This document shows, in pieces, positions 28,236 to 37,655 of a stretch of 64,000 nucleotides of DNA (its first letter is position 1; every line of letters starts with the position of its first letter). This DNA comes from Granulosicoccus sp. (GTDB lineage Bacteria; Pseudomonadota; Gammaproteobacteria; Granulosicoccales; Granulosicoccaceae): the NCBI GenBank assembly GCA_023301725.1, contig JALZUD010000025.1:22146-86145 (forward strand), read 5' to 3'. The notes under the pieces were generated by a model that was not told the origin of the DNA, searched no databases, and saw only the letters and a list, made by a program, of their open reading frames with translations. Made by a program: the position numbers and the translations under genes.

Positions 28236-29642
28236 ATGGCACTAGTTCATCCTGATCGGTTGCTACCTATTGAGCCTGCCAGTCTTGCCTTGGCAAAAGA
28301 GCTCTTGGCAAGCGTAGCAGATCTACCCATCATAAGCCCGCATGGTCATTGTGATCCTGCCTGGTTTGCACAAAACAAACGATTTCCAAACCCAGCAGAA
28401 TTATTTGTTATCCCCGATCATTACGTTTTTCGTATGCTGGCCAGCCAAGGTATTTCTTTAACCGAGCTGGGCATCAACTGTTTGGATGGTGCAGCCGTGC
28501 AAACCGACCCGCGCAAGATCTGGCAATTATTTGCAGATAATTTTCACCTGTTTCGCGGCACCCCCTCACAGCTCTGGCTCAATCATGCGTTTCAGGAAGT
28601 GTTTGGTATTCGAGAAACATTGAATACGGAAAATGCGAGCAGCGTGTATGACCAGATCGACAAACAACTAGCTGACAAACATTTTTTACCACGTGCGCTG
28701 TTTGACAGATTCAACATCGAGATACTCGCCACAACGGAAGGCGCATTGGATACTCTTCAGTGGCACCGCGATATTGCTGATTCAGATTGGCAAGGAACAG
28801 TCATCACCACCTATCGACCAGATTCCGTCATTGACCCAGAGACACCTGATTTTGCCAGCAATATCGAGCAATTTGCAGCACTAACCAATGAACCCGCTAC
28901 CAGCTGGCGAGGGTATTTGGCAGCGCACCGGAGTCGGCGTGTATTCTTCCAACAGCATGGTGCCATGGCAACAGATCATGGCCACCTCTCAGCACGCACC
29001 GAAAATCTCGATGAAGCCGCTGCCGATGCGCTGTTTCAGAAAGCATTGAAGGGCGATTGCACGAGTGAGCAAGCGGATGTATTTCGAGGCCATATGCTCA
29101 CGACTATGGCGAAAATGAGTCTGGATGATGGCATGACTATGCAGATACATGCTGGCACATACCGGAATCATTCCCCGCTTATCATGCAGCGACACGGCGC
29201 CAACATGGGTTTTGATGTGCCACAACGCACAAATTACACGCACGCACTACGCCCTCTACTGGACGCGGTAGGACTTGAGAAAAATCTGAATATTATTTTG
29301 TTCACACTGGACGAATCTGTCTATTCACGCGAATTAGCTCCACTAGCTGGGGTCTACCCTGCGTTAAAATTGGGACCACCATGGTGGTTTCACGATAGTT
29401 TCGAGGGCATGCGCCGCTTTCGCGAATCAACAACTGAGACGTGTGGTTTTTATAATACGGTCGGGTTTAACGACGACACCAGAGCCTTCTGTTCTATTCC
29501 TGCAAGGCACGATGTTGCGCGTCGTACCGACTCTCACTATCTAGCAACACTGGTACGAAGCGGAAGGCTCAATGACAATGATGCCTTCGAACTCATAAAA
29601 GAGCTGAGCTACACCTTGGCAAAGACGGCTTATCAGCTGTAG
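28236..29642 (+). CDS. uxaC: Glucuronate (uronate) isomerase UxaC
   Basis: Converts D-glucuronate to D-fructuronate and D-galacturonate to D-tagaturonate. 468 residues, full length. Seen: ISPHGHCDPAWFA with H36, H38 and D40 of the amidohydrolase-like metal site, then PDHYVFRMLASQG, TTYRPDS and the C-terminal LGPPWWFHDSFEGMRRFRES, GFNDDTRAFCSIPARHDVAR. The next gene, 44 bp downstream, encodes a mannitol/fructuronate-type dehydrogenase that fits the following step, so both probably form a uronate catabolic unit. Mannonate dehydratase (uxuA) is not in the window. Confidence 0.97.
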   Translation: MALVHPDRLLPIEPASLALAKELLASVADLPIISPHGHCDPAWFAQNKRFPNPAELFVIPDHYVFRMLASQGISLTELGINCLDGAAVQTDPRKIWQLFADNFHLFRGTPSQLWLNHAFQEVFGIRETLNTENASSVYDQIDKQLADKHFLPRALFDRFNIEILATTEGALDTLQWHRDIADSDWQGTVITTYRPDSVIDPETPDFASNIEQFAALTNEPATSWRGYLAAHRSRRVFFQQHGAMATDHGHLSARTENLDEAAADALFQKALKGDCTSEQADVFRGHMLTTMAKMSLDDGMTMQIHAGTYRNHSPLIMQRHGANMGFDVPQRTNYTHALRPLLDAVGLEKNLNIILFTLDESVYSRELAPLAGVYPALKLGPPWWFHDSFEGMRRFRESTTETCGFYNTVGFNDDTRAFCSIPARHDVARRTDSHYLATLVRSGRLNDNDAFELIKELSYTLAKTAYQL

Positions 29643-29686
29643 TTAAACAAGCTAGTCCACATTGTGCACTTCAGAGAAAACTCTAC

Positions 29687-31123
29687 ATGAATAAGCCCCA
29701 ACGATTGACTCGCCAAACACCGGCACATTTTGGTGCCGGCATTGTACATATGGGGCCAGGTAATTTTTTTCGCGCATTCGCAGCCATATACACTCAAGAA
29801 GCAATGCAAAGCGCTGGAGGTGATTGGGGCATAGTTGCAGTAAGCTTGAAAAGCCCAACTGCCCGCGACCAGTTGCAGCCACAAGGTTGCGCCTACACCT
29901 CAGTAACACTATCCCCGTCCGGAAGTCATACTGATATTATCGAATCCATTGTTGATGTTTTAGTGGCACCAGAGAATCCTCAGCGTGTTCTGGATATCAT
30001 GTCTCAACCCAACATTCGTATCGTGTCACTAACCATCACCGAAAAAGGCTATTGTCACGATCCGTCATCTGGCAATCTGAACCTTGAACATGCAGATATT
30101 GCCCATGATATTGAAGGTGGTGCACCCCGTTCGGCAATCGGGTTTATCGTGCAAGCCTTAGCACTACGCAAAGCGGCAGGCGCGGCACCATTCACTGTGA
30201 TGTCGTGCGACAATTTACCCGATAACGGACAACTTACAAAGCATGTGGTGCTACAGCTCGCACAACAACGAGACCCAGAATTGGCTGAATGGATTGATAA
30301 ACAAGTGACGTTTCCCGCCACTATGGTTGATCGCATTGCACCAGCCACCACCGACTCAGATATAGAGCAACTGAGCGAACAGCAAGGCTATATTGACTTA
30401 GCCTGTGTGACCCATGAGAGCTATCGAGAATGGGTTATCGAAGATAACTTCTGCGCAGGTAGACCCAATTGGAATCACGGTAACGTGTCGTATGTAAACT
30501 CCGTTACAAGCCACGAACTAAAGAAGCTACGTTGCCTGAACGGAACACATTCAGCCCTGGCCTACTTGGGGTATTTGGCAGGCTACGAGACCATCGCCGA
30601 CACAGTGGCAGACCCAGCATTTGCGCAATTGTGTAACAAACTATGGAAAACTGAGATTATTCCGACGGTGCCAGCGCCTAGTGGAGTGGATCTTACCGAC
30701 TACTGCAATACCCTACTCGCACGTTACCGCAACCCTGCTATTCGTCATCGGACTTGGCAAATAGCCATGGACGGTTCGCAGAAAATACCTCAACGCCTAC
30801 TTGGCACCCTATGTGACAACCTTGCCTCCGGTGGACCGATCGACGGCATTGCACTGGTGTTGGCAGCCTGGATACGCTACGTTTCGGGAGTTGATGAGAA
30901 CGGCGATAGCATTGATGTCAAAGACCCCTTAGCTGAACAACTACGAGCAGTAACTCAAAGCACCGCAACACCTGAACTCCTGGTTAAAGAGATAGTCAAT
31001 GTGAGTGCAGTGTTTGGTCAGCTACCAAAAGACGATTCGAGATTGCACACGGCTTTGGTAAAAGCGTACACAACACTTCTTAAGCATGGCACTAAAGAAG
31101 CTGTTCGACAGTTCGTCAACTAA
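29687..31123 (+). CDS. uxuB: Mannitol dehydrogenase-family protein, probable D-fructuronate reductase
   Basis: 478-residue NAD(P)-dependent polyol/uronate dehydrogenase. Seen: nucleotide-binding start GAGIVHMGPGNFFRAF, conserved TITEKGYCHDPSSG, MSCDNLPDNG, FPATMVDRIAPAT and the catalytic lysine segment KKLRCLNGTHSALAYLG. Sequence alone does not separate mannitol dehydrogenase from fructuronate reductase; the adjacent uxaC argues for D-fructuronate to D-mannonate. A second family member at 37652 lies in the polyol operon and is the better mannitol dehydrogenase. Start supported by a short gap after uxaC. Confidence 0.82.
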   Translation: MNKPQRLTRQTPAHFGAGIVHMGPGNFFRAFAAIYTQEAMQSAGGDWGIVAVSLKSPTARDQLQPQGCAYTSVTLSPSGSHTDIIESIVDVLVAPENPQRVLDIMSQPNIRIVSLTITEKGYCHDPSSGNLNLEHADIAHDIEGGAPRSAIGFIVQALALRKAAGAAPFTVMSCDNLPDNGQLTKHVVLQLAQQRDPELAEWIDKQVTFPATMVDRIAPATTDSDIEQLSEQQGYIDLACVTHESYREWVIEDNFCAGRPNWNHGNVSYVNSVTSHELKKLRCLNGTHSALAYLGYLAGYETIADTVADPAFAQLCNKLWKTEIIPTVPAPSGVDLTDYCNTLLARYRNPAIRHRTWQIAMDGSQKIPQRLLGTLCDNLASGGPIDGIALVLAAWIRYVSGVDENGDSIDVKDPLAEQLRAVTQSTATPELLVKEIVNVSAVFGQLPKDDSRLHTALVKAYTTLLKHGTKEAVRQFVN

Positions 31124-31341
31124 CTGTTTGTCGCTCTGTAGTTTTGCGTAGACCTAATTCAAGCAAACGATTAGCGCGCATAACATCAGGTGATTTTTGT
31201 GCAGCGTAGCTCAAGAACCTGGTTGTCGGGTTTTATTACCGACCAGCAATGGTACTTTGACGCGAACGAATAGCGAGCAGCTCTGCATACTTTCTCCATC
31301 ACTCCACAAGCACATGCTTGGGATACTCAGGAGATACATTC

Positions 31342-32970
31342 ATGCAAAAATTCTTACTCACCCCACTCTTCGTCGCGACAACGCTTGCATTAACTGCCTG
31401 CGGAAGTGGTGGAAGTAGTGACGCGGTAGCTCGAGTGGCCGATGATCAAGAAATCATCGCACTCAGCGATGTGTCATTAGAAATTTCTTTGCCAAGCAGA
31501 ATGCAAAATCTGAATGATGCGATGGAAGTCATCGTAACCGCAGGCGGTGATAGCTACACCATGCAGGGTTCGAATGGCACGTACACAACCGTAATGTCAC
31601 TGCCACAAAATCGCAACTACCCAGTGTTTATCCGAGTGCAACGCGCGTCCGATGCCATGATCATCGCATCTGCAGAATCGCAAATCACAACTGACTCAGC
31701 CAACATCTCGCTGGCGCTTCCTCCACAGCTTTTCGTCACAGATTTTGACTCTGATAGTGATGGCTTTAGCAACATTACAGAACTAGAACGTGGCACTGAT
31801 CCGAATGGCGTGAGTGAGGATTTCGACGGCGATGGAATCGCCAACGAAACAGACAATGATTCGGATAATGATGGCGTCAGGGATGAGTTTGATGCCTTCC
31901 CTTTCAACCCTAATGAATACGTTGATACTGACAGTGATGGTGTAGGAGATAACGAGGACCGAGACGATGATAACGATTCGATACAGGACGTTGATGACAG
32001 ATTCCCACTAGATGCCAATGAAAGTCTTGATTTAGATCTCGACGGTCTGGGCAACAGTGTGGATGATGATGACGATGGTGACGGCGTAATTGACCTTGAA
32101 GATCCGCAACCATCAAACCCCAACATTACAGGCAATGAAGATACGGACAGCGATGGCTTCAGGGATCGTGATGACGCATTCATCTATGATCCGACAGAGA
32201 ACAACGATAACGATGGTGACGGTATTGGCGACAATGCTGATATCGATGATGACAACAACGGTATTCCAGATGATCAGGACAACTCCATTGTAGGCATACC
32301 ATTTACCTCAAGGCCTCCTGTTATTGATGGCGCGTTCGGCTGGTGGGAATGGCAGGATGCCGCTCGGTCGGATAGTCGCGGCAACCCATTGTTAATGGAT
32401 CATTTACTAGAGGATGGTTACGACATTCTCGAGGATCAAAACAACCTAGACTACAGTTCGTGGCGCGCTATGCACGATGGCGAATTTCTTTACATTCTAA
32501 TTTCAATCGGACGCGAAGAAGCGGCACAGCGTTGGAGTGACTCCACTGACGTATGGCATGACGACAGCGTCGATGTATTCCTTGATGTAGGCAACGATAA
32601 ACTGACCAGTTATGGGGATGATGATTATCACCAACTATTCCGCTACCAGGACAATGTTGCAGATGCACAATTTGTCGGGTTTAACTCAGCACCTGGAATG
32701 CTGGCCTCGTATTGCTCAAGTCGTGGCATGGAAACCAACAGCTCGTCACAGACTTACTATGAGATCAAGATTGACTTGTCCTCTATAGATCTGAATATCG
32801 GAGAAAGATTTGGCATTGACATCCATCAGAACGATGACGATGACTCGGGTAACCGAGATGCGAAATGGGCTTGGTTCGCCCCTTCAGGTGCTGATGAGAG
32901 CTGGCGCAACCCATCGTTTATGGGCACCGGTATCTTATCGCCGGAAGTAGTACAAACACCACGCGACTAA
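31342..32970 (+). CDS. Lipoprotein with thrombospondin type 3 repeats and a CBM9-like domain
   Basis: 542-residue surface or outer-membrane lipoprotein. ATG 31342 has CAGGAG before it; lipobox LTAC in ALTACGSGG. Residues about 130-315 are an Asp-rich array of calcium-binding thrombospondin type 3 repeats (DSDSDGFSNITELERGTDP, DNDSDNDGVRDEFDAFP and similar). From about 320 a domain with PPVIDGAFGWWEWQDA, SWRAMHDGEFLYILISI, DSVDVFLDVGND and KWAWFAPSGADESW resembles family 9 carbohydrate-binding modules. No catalytic domain is recognised. Lying between uronate and polyol genes, it may bind algal or cell-wall polysaccharide. Confidence 0.82.
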   Translation: MQKFLLTPLFVATTLALTACGSGGSSDAVARVADDQEIIALSDVSLEISLPSRMQNLNDAMEVIVTAGGDSYTMQGSNGTYTTVMSLPQNRNYPVFIRVQRASDAMIIASAESQITTDSANISLALPPQLFVTDFDSDSDGFSNITELERGTDPNGVSEDFDGDGIANETDNDSDNDGVRDEFDAFPFNPNEYVDTDSDGVGDNEDRDDDNDSIQDVDDRFPLDANESLDLDLDGLGNSVDDDDDGDGVIDLEDPQPSNPNITGNEDTDSDGFRDRDDAFIYDPTENNDNDGDGIGDNADIDDDNNGIPDDQDNSIVGIPFTSRPPVIDGAFGWWEWQDAARSDSRGNPLLMDHLLEDGYDILEDQNNLDYSSWRAMHDGEFLYILISIGREEAAQRWSDSTDVWHDDSVDVFLDVGNDKLTSYGDDDYHQLFRYQDNVADAQFVGFNSAPGMLASYCSSRGMETNSSSQTYYEIKIDLSSIDLNIGERFGIDIHQNDDDDSGNRDAKWAWFAPSGADESWRNPSFMGTGILSPEVVQTPRD

Positions 32971-33304
32971 CAGCTCGTCTTTATTTACCAATCACGAGGA
33001 GCAAGGAAGCCCCTCGTTCGCCCCTCTTCCAAAGTGGGCCGATTGTGCTTGGAGCGACCAGCTCGCACAGTCCTGCAGACAAGATACCTTAGACAACCTG
33101 CCCAAGAGCCACTGCCCTCGCTGAAAATTCAAAACAAACCTTCGATTACCACAAAAAAATGCACAAGTCTTGCGCTAGTAATGACAAAAACGTATGTATT
33201 ATTGTTAATATCCTACTTGTAGGTTTTCATCAAATACGTGAATCTTACTCCCGCTAATGGACTATCCATTTGAAAACGGTCAATCGGTTCCTCGGAGGAA
33301 AATA
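32971..33304. other. 334-bp upstream region of the polyol operon
   Basis: No gene seen. It should hold the promoter and AraC-type operators of the receptor gene at 33305. A 5-bp palindrome CCTAC-TT-GTAGG lies at about 33212-33223, and a weak hairpin (ACGAGG/CCTCGT, 32994-33017) could end the lipoprotein transcript. Confidence 0.5.
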
Positions 33305-34591
33305 ATGACAATATTTCGTAAATCAGCGCTGACTCTGGCACTGAGCGTCGCAGTAGCGGCACCAGCGTCTGCAGCAGACGAGTTAACAATCGCGATCGTG
33401 AATAACGGTCACATGATCAACATGCAGAAGGTTGCAGAAGCGTACACAGCCGAAACGGGTGTTGCACTTAACTGGGTATCTTTGGAAGAAGGCGTTCTGC
33501 GCGAGCAGGTCACTTCTGACACAGCTACTGGCGGTGGTCAGTACGACATCATCAACATCGGCATGCAAGAAGCTCCTATCTGGGGAGCAGCTGGCTGGAT
33601 TGAGCCTTTACAGCTCAGCGAAGCGTATGACGTTGACGACTTGCTACCAGCAATGCGTAACGGTCTTTCCTACGAAGGTGAGTTGTTCGCAGCTCCTTTC
33701 TACGGCGAATCATCAATGGTCATGTACCGCAAAGACCTAACTGATGCTGCTGGCGTAGAAATCGGCGACAACGATTCTTGGGACAACGTGAAAGCAGCGG
33801 CTGCTGCAATCCATGATCCTGACAACGGTGTTTACGGCGTTTGCTTGCGCGGTAAGCCAGGTTGGGGCGATAACATGGCATTCGTAACAACTGTTGCTAA
33901 CTCTTTTGGCGCAGCTTGGTTTGATGCTGACTACAAACCTCAGCTAGAGTCTGCTGAGTGGAAAGCAGCTGTAGAATTCTACGTTGACCTACTGGGCACT
34001 TACGGACCTCCTGGATCAGAAGGTAACTCTTTCAACGAAATCCTCGCTCTTTATAACGAAGGCAAATGTGGACTGTGGATCGATGCAACTATTGCTGCTT
34101 CATTCCTCGAAGTTGAAGGTGTAGCTTACGCACAGTCTCCAAATGCAGGTAACCCTGTTGGCGCTAACTGGTTATGGGCATGGGCAATGGCTGTTCCAGC
34201 TGGATCGCCTAACCTAGAAGCTTCTATGCAGTTCATCGAGTGGGCTACTTCTAAAGAGTACATCCAAGCTGTTGCAGCTCATGAAGACTTCGGTTGGAGC
34301 AAAGTGCCTACCGGTACTCGTGCATCTACATACGCATCTGCTGAATTTCAAGCCGCTGCACCTTTCGCTGCTGCTGAGATGGCCGCTATCGAGTCAGCTG
34401 CTCCAGAAGCAACAGATCTTAAGCCATACGTTGGCGTTCAGTTCGCTGCTATCCCTGAGTTCCCAGAAGTTGGTTCAGCTGTAGCTCAGGAGATCGCTGC
34501 TGCTCTGTCTGGTGCTAAGTCGGTAGACGAGGCACTTGCTGCTGGTCAAGCTGCTGCTGACTCAATCATGCGTGAAGCTGGCTACTACTAA
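33305..34591 (+). CDS. smoE: Polyol (sorbitol/mannitol-type) ABC transporter substrate-binding protein
   Basis: Periplasmic receptor, 428 residues from ATG 33305 (CGGAGGAAA before it, a strong site; an upstream in-frame ATG lacks one). Signal peptide MTIFRKSALTLALSVAVAAP ending ASA. Family 1 solute-binding fold: ELTIAIVNNGHMINMQKVAE, QYDIINIGMQEAPIWG, APFYGESSMVMYRKDL. The coding sequence is biased to gct, gtt, aac and ctg-type codons, as in highly expressed genes. A strong terminator (34681-34714) separates it from the permease genes, a way to make receptor in excess. Polyol specificity is inferred from the operon's mannitol dehydrogenase. Confidence 0.88.
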   Translation: MTIFRKSALTLALSVAVAAPASAADELTIAIVNNGHMINMQKVAEAYTAETGVALNWVSLEEGVLREQVTSDTATGGGQYDIINIGMQEAPIWGAAGWIEPLQLSEAYDVDDLLPAMRNGLSYEGELFAAPFYGESSMVMYRKDLTDAAGVEIGDNDSWDNVKAAAAAIHDPDNGVYGVCLRGKPGWGDNMAFVTTVANSFGAAWFDADYKPQLESAEWKAAVEFYVDLLGTYGPPGSEGNSFNEILALYNEGKCGLWIDATIAASFLEVEGVAYAQSPNAGNPVGANWLWAWAMAVPAGSPNLEASMQFIEWATSKEYIQAVAAHEDFGWSKVPTGTRASTYASAEFQAAAPFAAAEMAAIESAAPEATDLKPYVGVQFAAIPEFPEVGSAVAQEIAAALSGAKSVDEALAAGQAAADSIMREAGYY

Positions 34592-34632
34592 ACAGTAGTC
34601 TTTTGACAATGCTCTAAAGTTTCTTCAGTTGT

Positions 34633-34670
34633 AAGCGAACAAGCGCAACGTTAGACGCGCTTGTTCGCTT
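34633..34670 (+). repeat. Perfect 14-bp hairpin after the receptor gene
   Basis: AAGCGAACAAGCGC and GCGCTTGTTCGCTT pair perfectly around AACGTTAGAC. No T-tract. Positioned just before the true terminator; likely protects the receptor mRNA 3' end from exonucleases, as REP-type hairpins do between malE and malF (analogy). Confidence 0.65.
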
Positions 34671-34680
34671 GATTAGTAAG

Positions 34681-34714
34681 AAGGTTCGGCAGTATTCTGT
34701 CGAACCTTTTTTTT
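34681..34714 (+). terminator. Intrinsic terminator inside the polyol operon
   Basis: Stem AAGGTTCGGCAG/CTGTCGAACCTT with one G-U pair and loop TATT, followed by an 8-T run (34707-34714). It lies between the receptor and first permease genes and should attenuate downstream expression. Confidence 0.88.
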
Positions 34715-34852
34715 GAATAAAAATTGTTGTATCTGCGCTACAGATATTGCATGATAGAAATGCACTTGACAGACCATCGACTGGTCGACATCTCAAACTG
34801 CTTAGCTCGCTTTAAGTTCAGCGCCCACACTGATTATTCAAGGTTGTTTCGT

Positions 34853-35791
34853 ATGGCTAAACGAACGGTTCCCAAATTATTGCAAACACCTGCTGTTTTG
34901 CTTTTACTAGTTTGGATGTTAGTTCCCCTCAGCATGACTTTGTATTTCTCGTTCATACGCTATGTATTGAACAGTTTACGAAGGCCTGAATGGACATCGC
35001 CTAGTCTTGACAATTGGCGAGGGTTTGGAAACTACGAATACGTACTCAATGCCAAAGACTTCTGGTTTGCGGTCAACAACAGCGTATTTATTGTTGCCAG
35101 TATTCTTGTTCTAACGGTACTTCTCGGATTAGCATTTGCCATGTTGGTAAACAGAACTTTTCCAGGCAGAGGCATTGTTCGCGTTTTACTAATATCACCC
35201 TTCTTTGTAATGCCAGCGGTCAACGCCGTACTCTGGATCAACATGATTCTCGACCCGGTTCTAGGCCTCAACGGTTTAGCAGTCGGAGCCATTAACAATC
35301 TGGTCAGCGGTCTCCAAGGCGTTCCGGTGCTCGGATGGTTTTTCTCCTTATGGCCGGAATTCGAACCCTTTTCATTCAGGTCAACGCAAAGCTCAGCGTA
35401 CGCCGTCATCATGATGGTGACTTGGCAATGGACGCCATTTGCCGTTCTGATCTTTATGACCTCGTTACAATCTGAAGACGAAAGTCAAAAAGAGGCGGCT
35501 GTACTAGATGGTGCGAATGCATGGTCCAGATTCCGCAACCTGACAGTGCCTCACTTGGCTCGTCCTATCGCCATAGTGGTGATGATTCAATCGATCTTTC
35601 ACTTGTCGCTTTATGCAGAAATAGAGATCGTCAGTCGTGGTAATGGAAACAAAAACCTTCCCTATCTCATTGGCGAATTCTCAACGAACAACATTGGCGC
35701 AGCCAGTGCTACCGGCATCTTTGCTGTAATCCTTGCGAACATCGTGGCAATCTTTCTGCTTCGGATGGTCGGCAAGAACATGATGGATTAA
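34853..35791 (+). CDS. smoF: Polyol ABC transporter permease 1
   Basis: MalF-type inner-membrane subunit, about 312 residues from ATG 34853, where the family N-terminus begins (MAKRTVPKLLQTPAVLLLLV) and AAGG precedes; the open frame upstream overlaps the terminator region and is rejected. About six membrane segments. EAA loop that docks the ATPase: EAAVLDGANAWSRFRNLTVP. Followed 13 bp later by the second permease with AAGGGGAG. Works with the receptor at 33305 and the ATPase at 39079. Confidence 0.9.
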   Translation: MAKRTVPKLLQTPAVLLLLVWMLVPLSMTLYFSFIRYVLNSLRRPEWTSPSLDNWRGFGNYEYVLNAKDFWFAVNNSVFIVASILVLTVLLGLAFAMLVNRTFPGRGIVRVLLISPFFVMPAVNAVLWINMILDPVLGLNGLAVGAINNLVSGLQGVPVLGWFFSLWPEFEPFSFRSTQSSAYAVIMMVTWQWTPFAVLIFMTSLQSEDESQKEAAVLDGANAWSRFRNLTVPHLARPIAIVVMIQSIFHLSLYAEIEIVSRGNGNKNLPYLIGEFSTNNIGAASATGIFAVILANIVAIFLLRMVGKNMMD

Positions 35792-35804
35792 GGGGAGCAC
35801 ACAT

Positions 35805-36641
35805 ATGTCTATAATCGATAAACCATCTACGTTCGGACGCTTTGCCTGGCCTATTCTTGCTTGGGTTGTTGCACTGATTTTCTTCTTCCCGATTTTCTGG
35901 CTAGTGTTCACCAGCTTTAAGACGGATGCGGATGCCGTTAAACCTGAATTCTTATTCAAGTTTACGCCCACGCTTGAAAACTACACCAACATGACCGAGA
36001 ACTACGATTACTGGCGTTTTGCCATTAACTCGGTGATTACGGCGACGTTTGCAACGCTGTTTGCGCTGGTCGTTGGAATACCGGCAGCCTACGCCATGGC
36101 GTTCAACCCAAGCAGACACACCAAAGACATCCTCATGTGGATGCTCTCTACCAAAATGCTTCCAGCTGCTGCTGTTCTGTATCCAATGACGTTTCTTACC
36201 AAAAATTTCCTTGGCATCTTTGACACGCACTTTCTAGTCATACTCGTCTTGTGTCTTATCAACCTGCCTATCGTGGTTTGGATGCTCTTTACTTACTTTA
36301 AGGAAATCCCGAAAGAGATCATTGAAGCCAGCAAGATGGACGGCGTCACCACTTGGGGCGAGATCAAAGACATTCTTGTCCCATTAGCGTGGGGCGGTGT
36401 AGCATCAACTGCACTACTGACTTTCATCTTCTGCTGGAACGAGGCTTACTGGACAGTTCGATTAACAACCATCGATGCAGCTACTCTATCCAAGCTGATT
36501 GAAGGTAACCGCGCTCCAGAAGGCCTGTTCTTTGGCAGACTCTCTGCTGTATCGACGGCAGCTGTAGGCCCTATCATCGTATTGGGCTGGTTTTGTCAAA
36601 AGCAGTTGGTTCGTGGTCTTACATTCGGAGCTGTTAAGTGA
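35805..36641 (+). CDS. smoG: Polyol ABC transporter permease 2
   Basis: MalG-type permease, 278 residues, six membrane segments. EAA loop IEASKMDGVTTWGEIKDILV. N-terminal KPSTFGRFAWPILAWVVALI and YWRFAINSVITATFATLFAL are typical of the sorbitol/mannitol subfamily. Strong ribosome binding site AAGGGGAG eight bases before the ATG. Followed by a hairpin (36682-36714) and the AraC gene. Confidence 0.92.
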   Translation: MSIIDKPSTFGRFAWPILAWVVALIFFFPIFWLVFTSFKTDADAVKPEFLFKFTPTLENYTNMTENYDYWRFAINSVITATFATLFALVVGIPAAYAMAFNPSRHTKDILMWMLSTKMLPAAAVLYPMTFLTKNFLGIFDTHFLVILVLCLINLPIVVWMLFTYFKEIPKEIIEASKMDGVTTWGEIKDILVPLAWGGVASTALLTFIFCWNEAYWTVRLTTIDAATLSKLIEGNRAPEGLFFGRLSAVSTAAVGPIIVLGWFCQKQLVRGLTFGAVK

Positions 36642-36681
36642 ACAATGGCCTCCATGCCACTGTATCGTTGACCAGCATTCG

Positions 36682-36714
36682 CTGGGCACACACGCTACTT
36701 GCGTGTGCGCCCAG
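36682..36714. terminator. 14-bp hairpin between permease and AraC genes
   Basis: CTGGGCACACACGC and GCGTGTGCGCCCAG pair with a single A-C mismatch (G-U if read on the minus strand) around loop TACTT. No T-tract. Same build as the hairpins at 5897 and 40146. May be a partial terminator or processing site inside the operon. Confidence 0.5.
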
Positions 36715-36761
36715 TACTTTCACTGCCGTAGTGGCAACACCAATCGTCGTTCCGTTGTTCC

Positions 36762-37655
36762 ATGTCAATTATTGAGCCAGAGCTGGAACAAGTTGATCGG
36801 AACTCGCGGTCAATCAGATTCCTTGAGCACGGATTTCCTTCTGAGCTGTGCCGTTGGCACGCGCATGAGGAATATGAACTGCACCTGATTGTTGAGACCC
36901 GTGGTAAAGCCTTTATTGGTGATTACATCGGTGACTTCAAAGCGGGTGATCTGTTTATGACCGGCCCTAATCTTCCGCACAACTGGATAACAGATAAGGT
37001 GTGGCCGAAACCTATCGTTACCAGGGATCTACTCATTCAATTCAGTCACGAAAGTGTGGAAAAACTGGCTCAGGGGTTTCCTGAATTTTCTCCTGTGCTC
37101 AACATGCTACAACTTGCACGCTCAGGAATTTACTTTGAAGGTTTTAATGCAACATTCGCACGTGGTCACATGGAATCTATAAGGGACAACAAGGGAGCAG
37201 AACGAATCCTTGCTTTCGTTCGATTCCTGGTACGTTTGAATGAACATGCAGAGAAGAAAACCCTTTCCGTTAGTCAGTTAGTGCAACCAGAAGGCGGAAG
37301 CAAACAGGCGCGAATTGCAAAGGTAGTTGATTACGTCTCCAAGAACTTCTTCATATCATTCTCAGTGTCTCAAGCCGCTGAAATGGCAAGCATGACCGAA
37401 ATTACTTTCAGCAGAAATTTTAATGCGGTGACGGGGCACAGCTTTATCGATTTCCTAAACAGAATTCGTATCGGACAAGCCTGTGGGATGCTTTACGCAT
37501 CTGACGAACAAATTACATCCATCGCACAAGAAGCCGGCTTTAAGAATCTTGCAAATTTCAATCGGCACTTCCTGAAAGTACGTGGTATGACTCCATCAGA
37601 GTATCGTGAGACAGCACGCCGAGATCTAGGGCCAAAGCGCGAAGCATCAAAATGA
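36762..37655 (+). CDS. AraC-family transcriptional regulator of the polyol operon
   Basis: 297 residues: an N-terminal cupin-like sensing domain (CRWHAHEEYELHLIVETRG, FKAGDLFMTGPNLPHNW) and a C-terminal double helix-turn-helix (VSQAAEMASMTEITFSRNF and ITSIAQEAGFKNLANFNRHF with GMTPSEYR). Its stop overlaps the ATG of the mannitol dehydrogenase gene (ATGA), so it is translated from the operon mRNA. Likely activates the receptor promoter in response to a polyol; the binding site is not identifiable by eye. Confidence 0.92.
   Translation: MSIIEPELEQVDRNSRSIRFLEHGFPSELCRWHAHEEYELHLIVETRGKAFIGDYIGDFKAGDLFMTGPNLPHNWITDKVWPKPIVTRDLLIQFSHESVEKLAQGFPEFSPVLNMLQLARSGIYFEGFNATFARGHMESIRDNKGAERILAFVRFLVRLNEHAEKKTLSVSQLVQPEGGSKQARIAKVVDYVSKNFFISFSVSQAAEMASMTEITFSRNFNAVTGHSFIDFLNRIRIGQACGMLYASDEQITSIAQEAGFKNLANFNRHFLKVRGMTPSEYRETARRDLGPKREASK

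Noticed and set aside
31617..32183. 188-codon open frame antisense to the thrombospondin-repeat lipoprotein
   Set aside because: Ser-rich product is the mirror of Asp codons in the repeats; no ribosome binding site or family signal.
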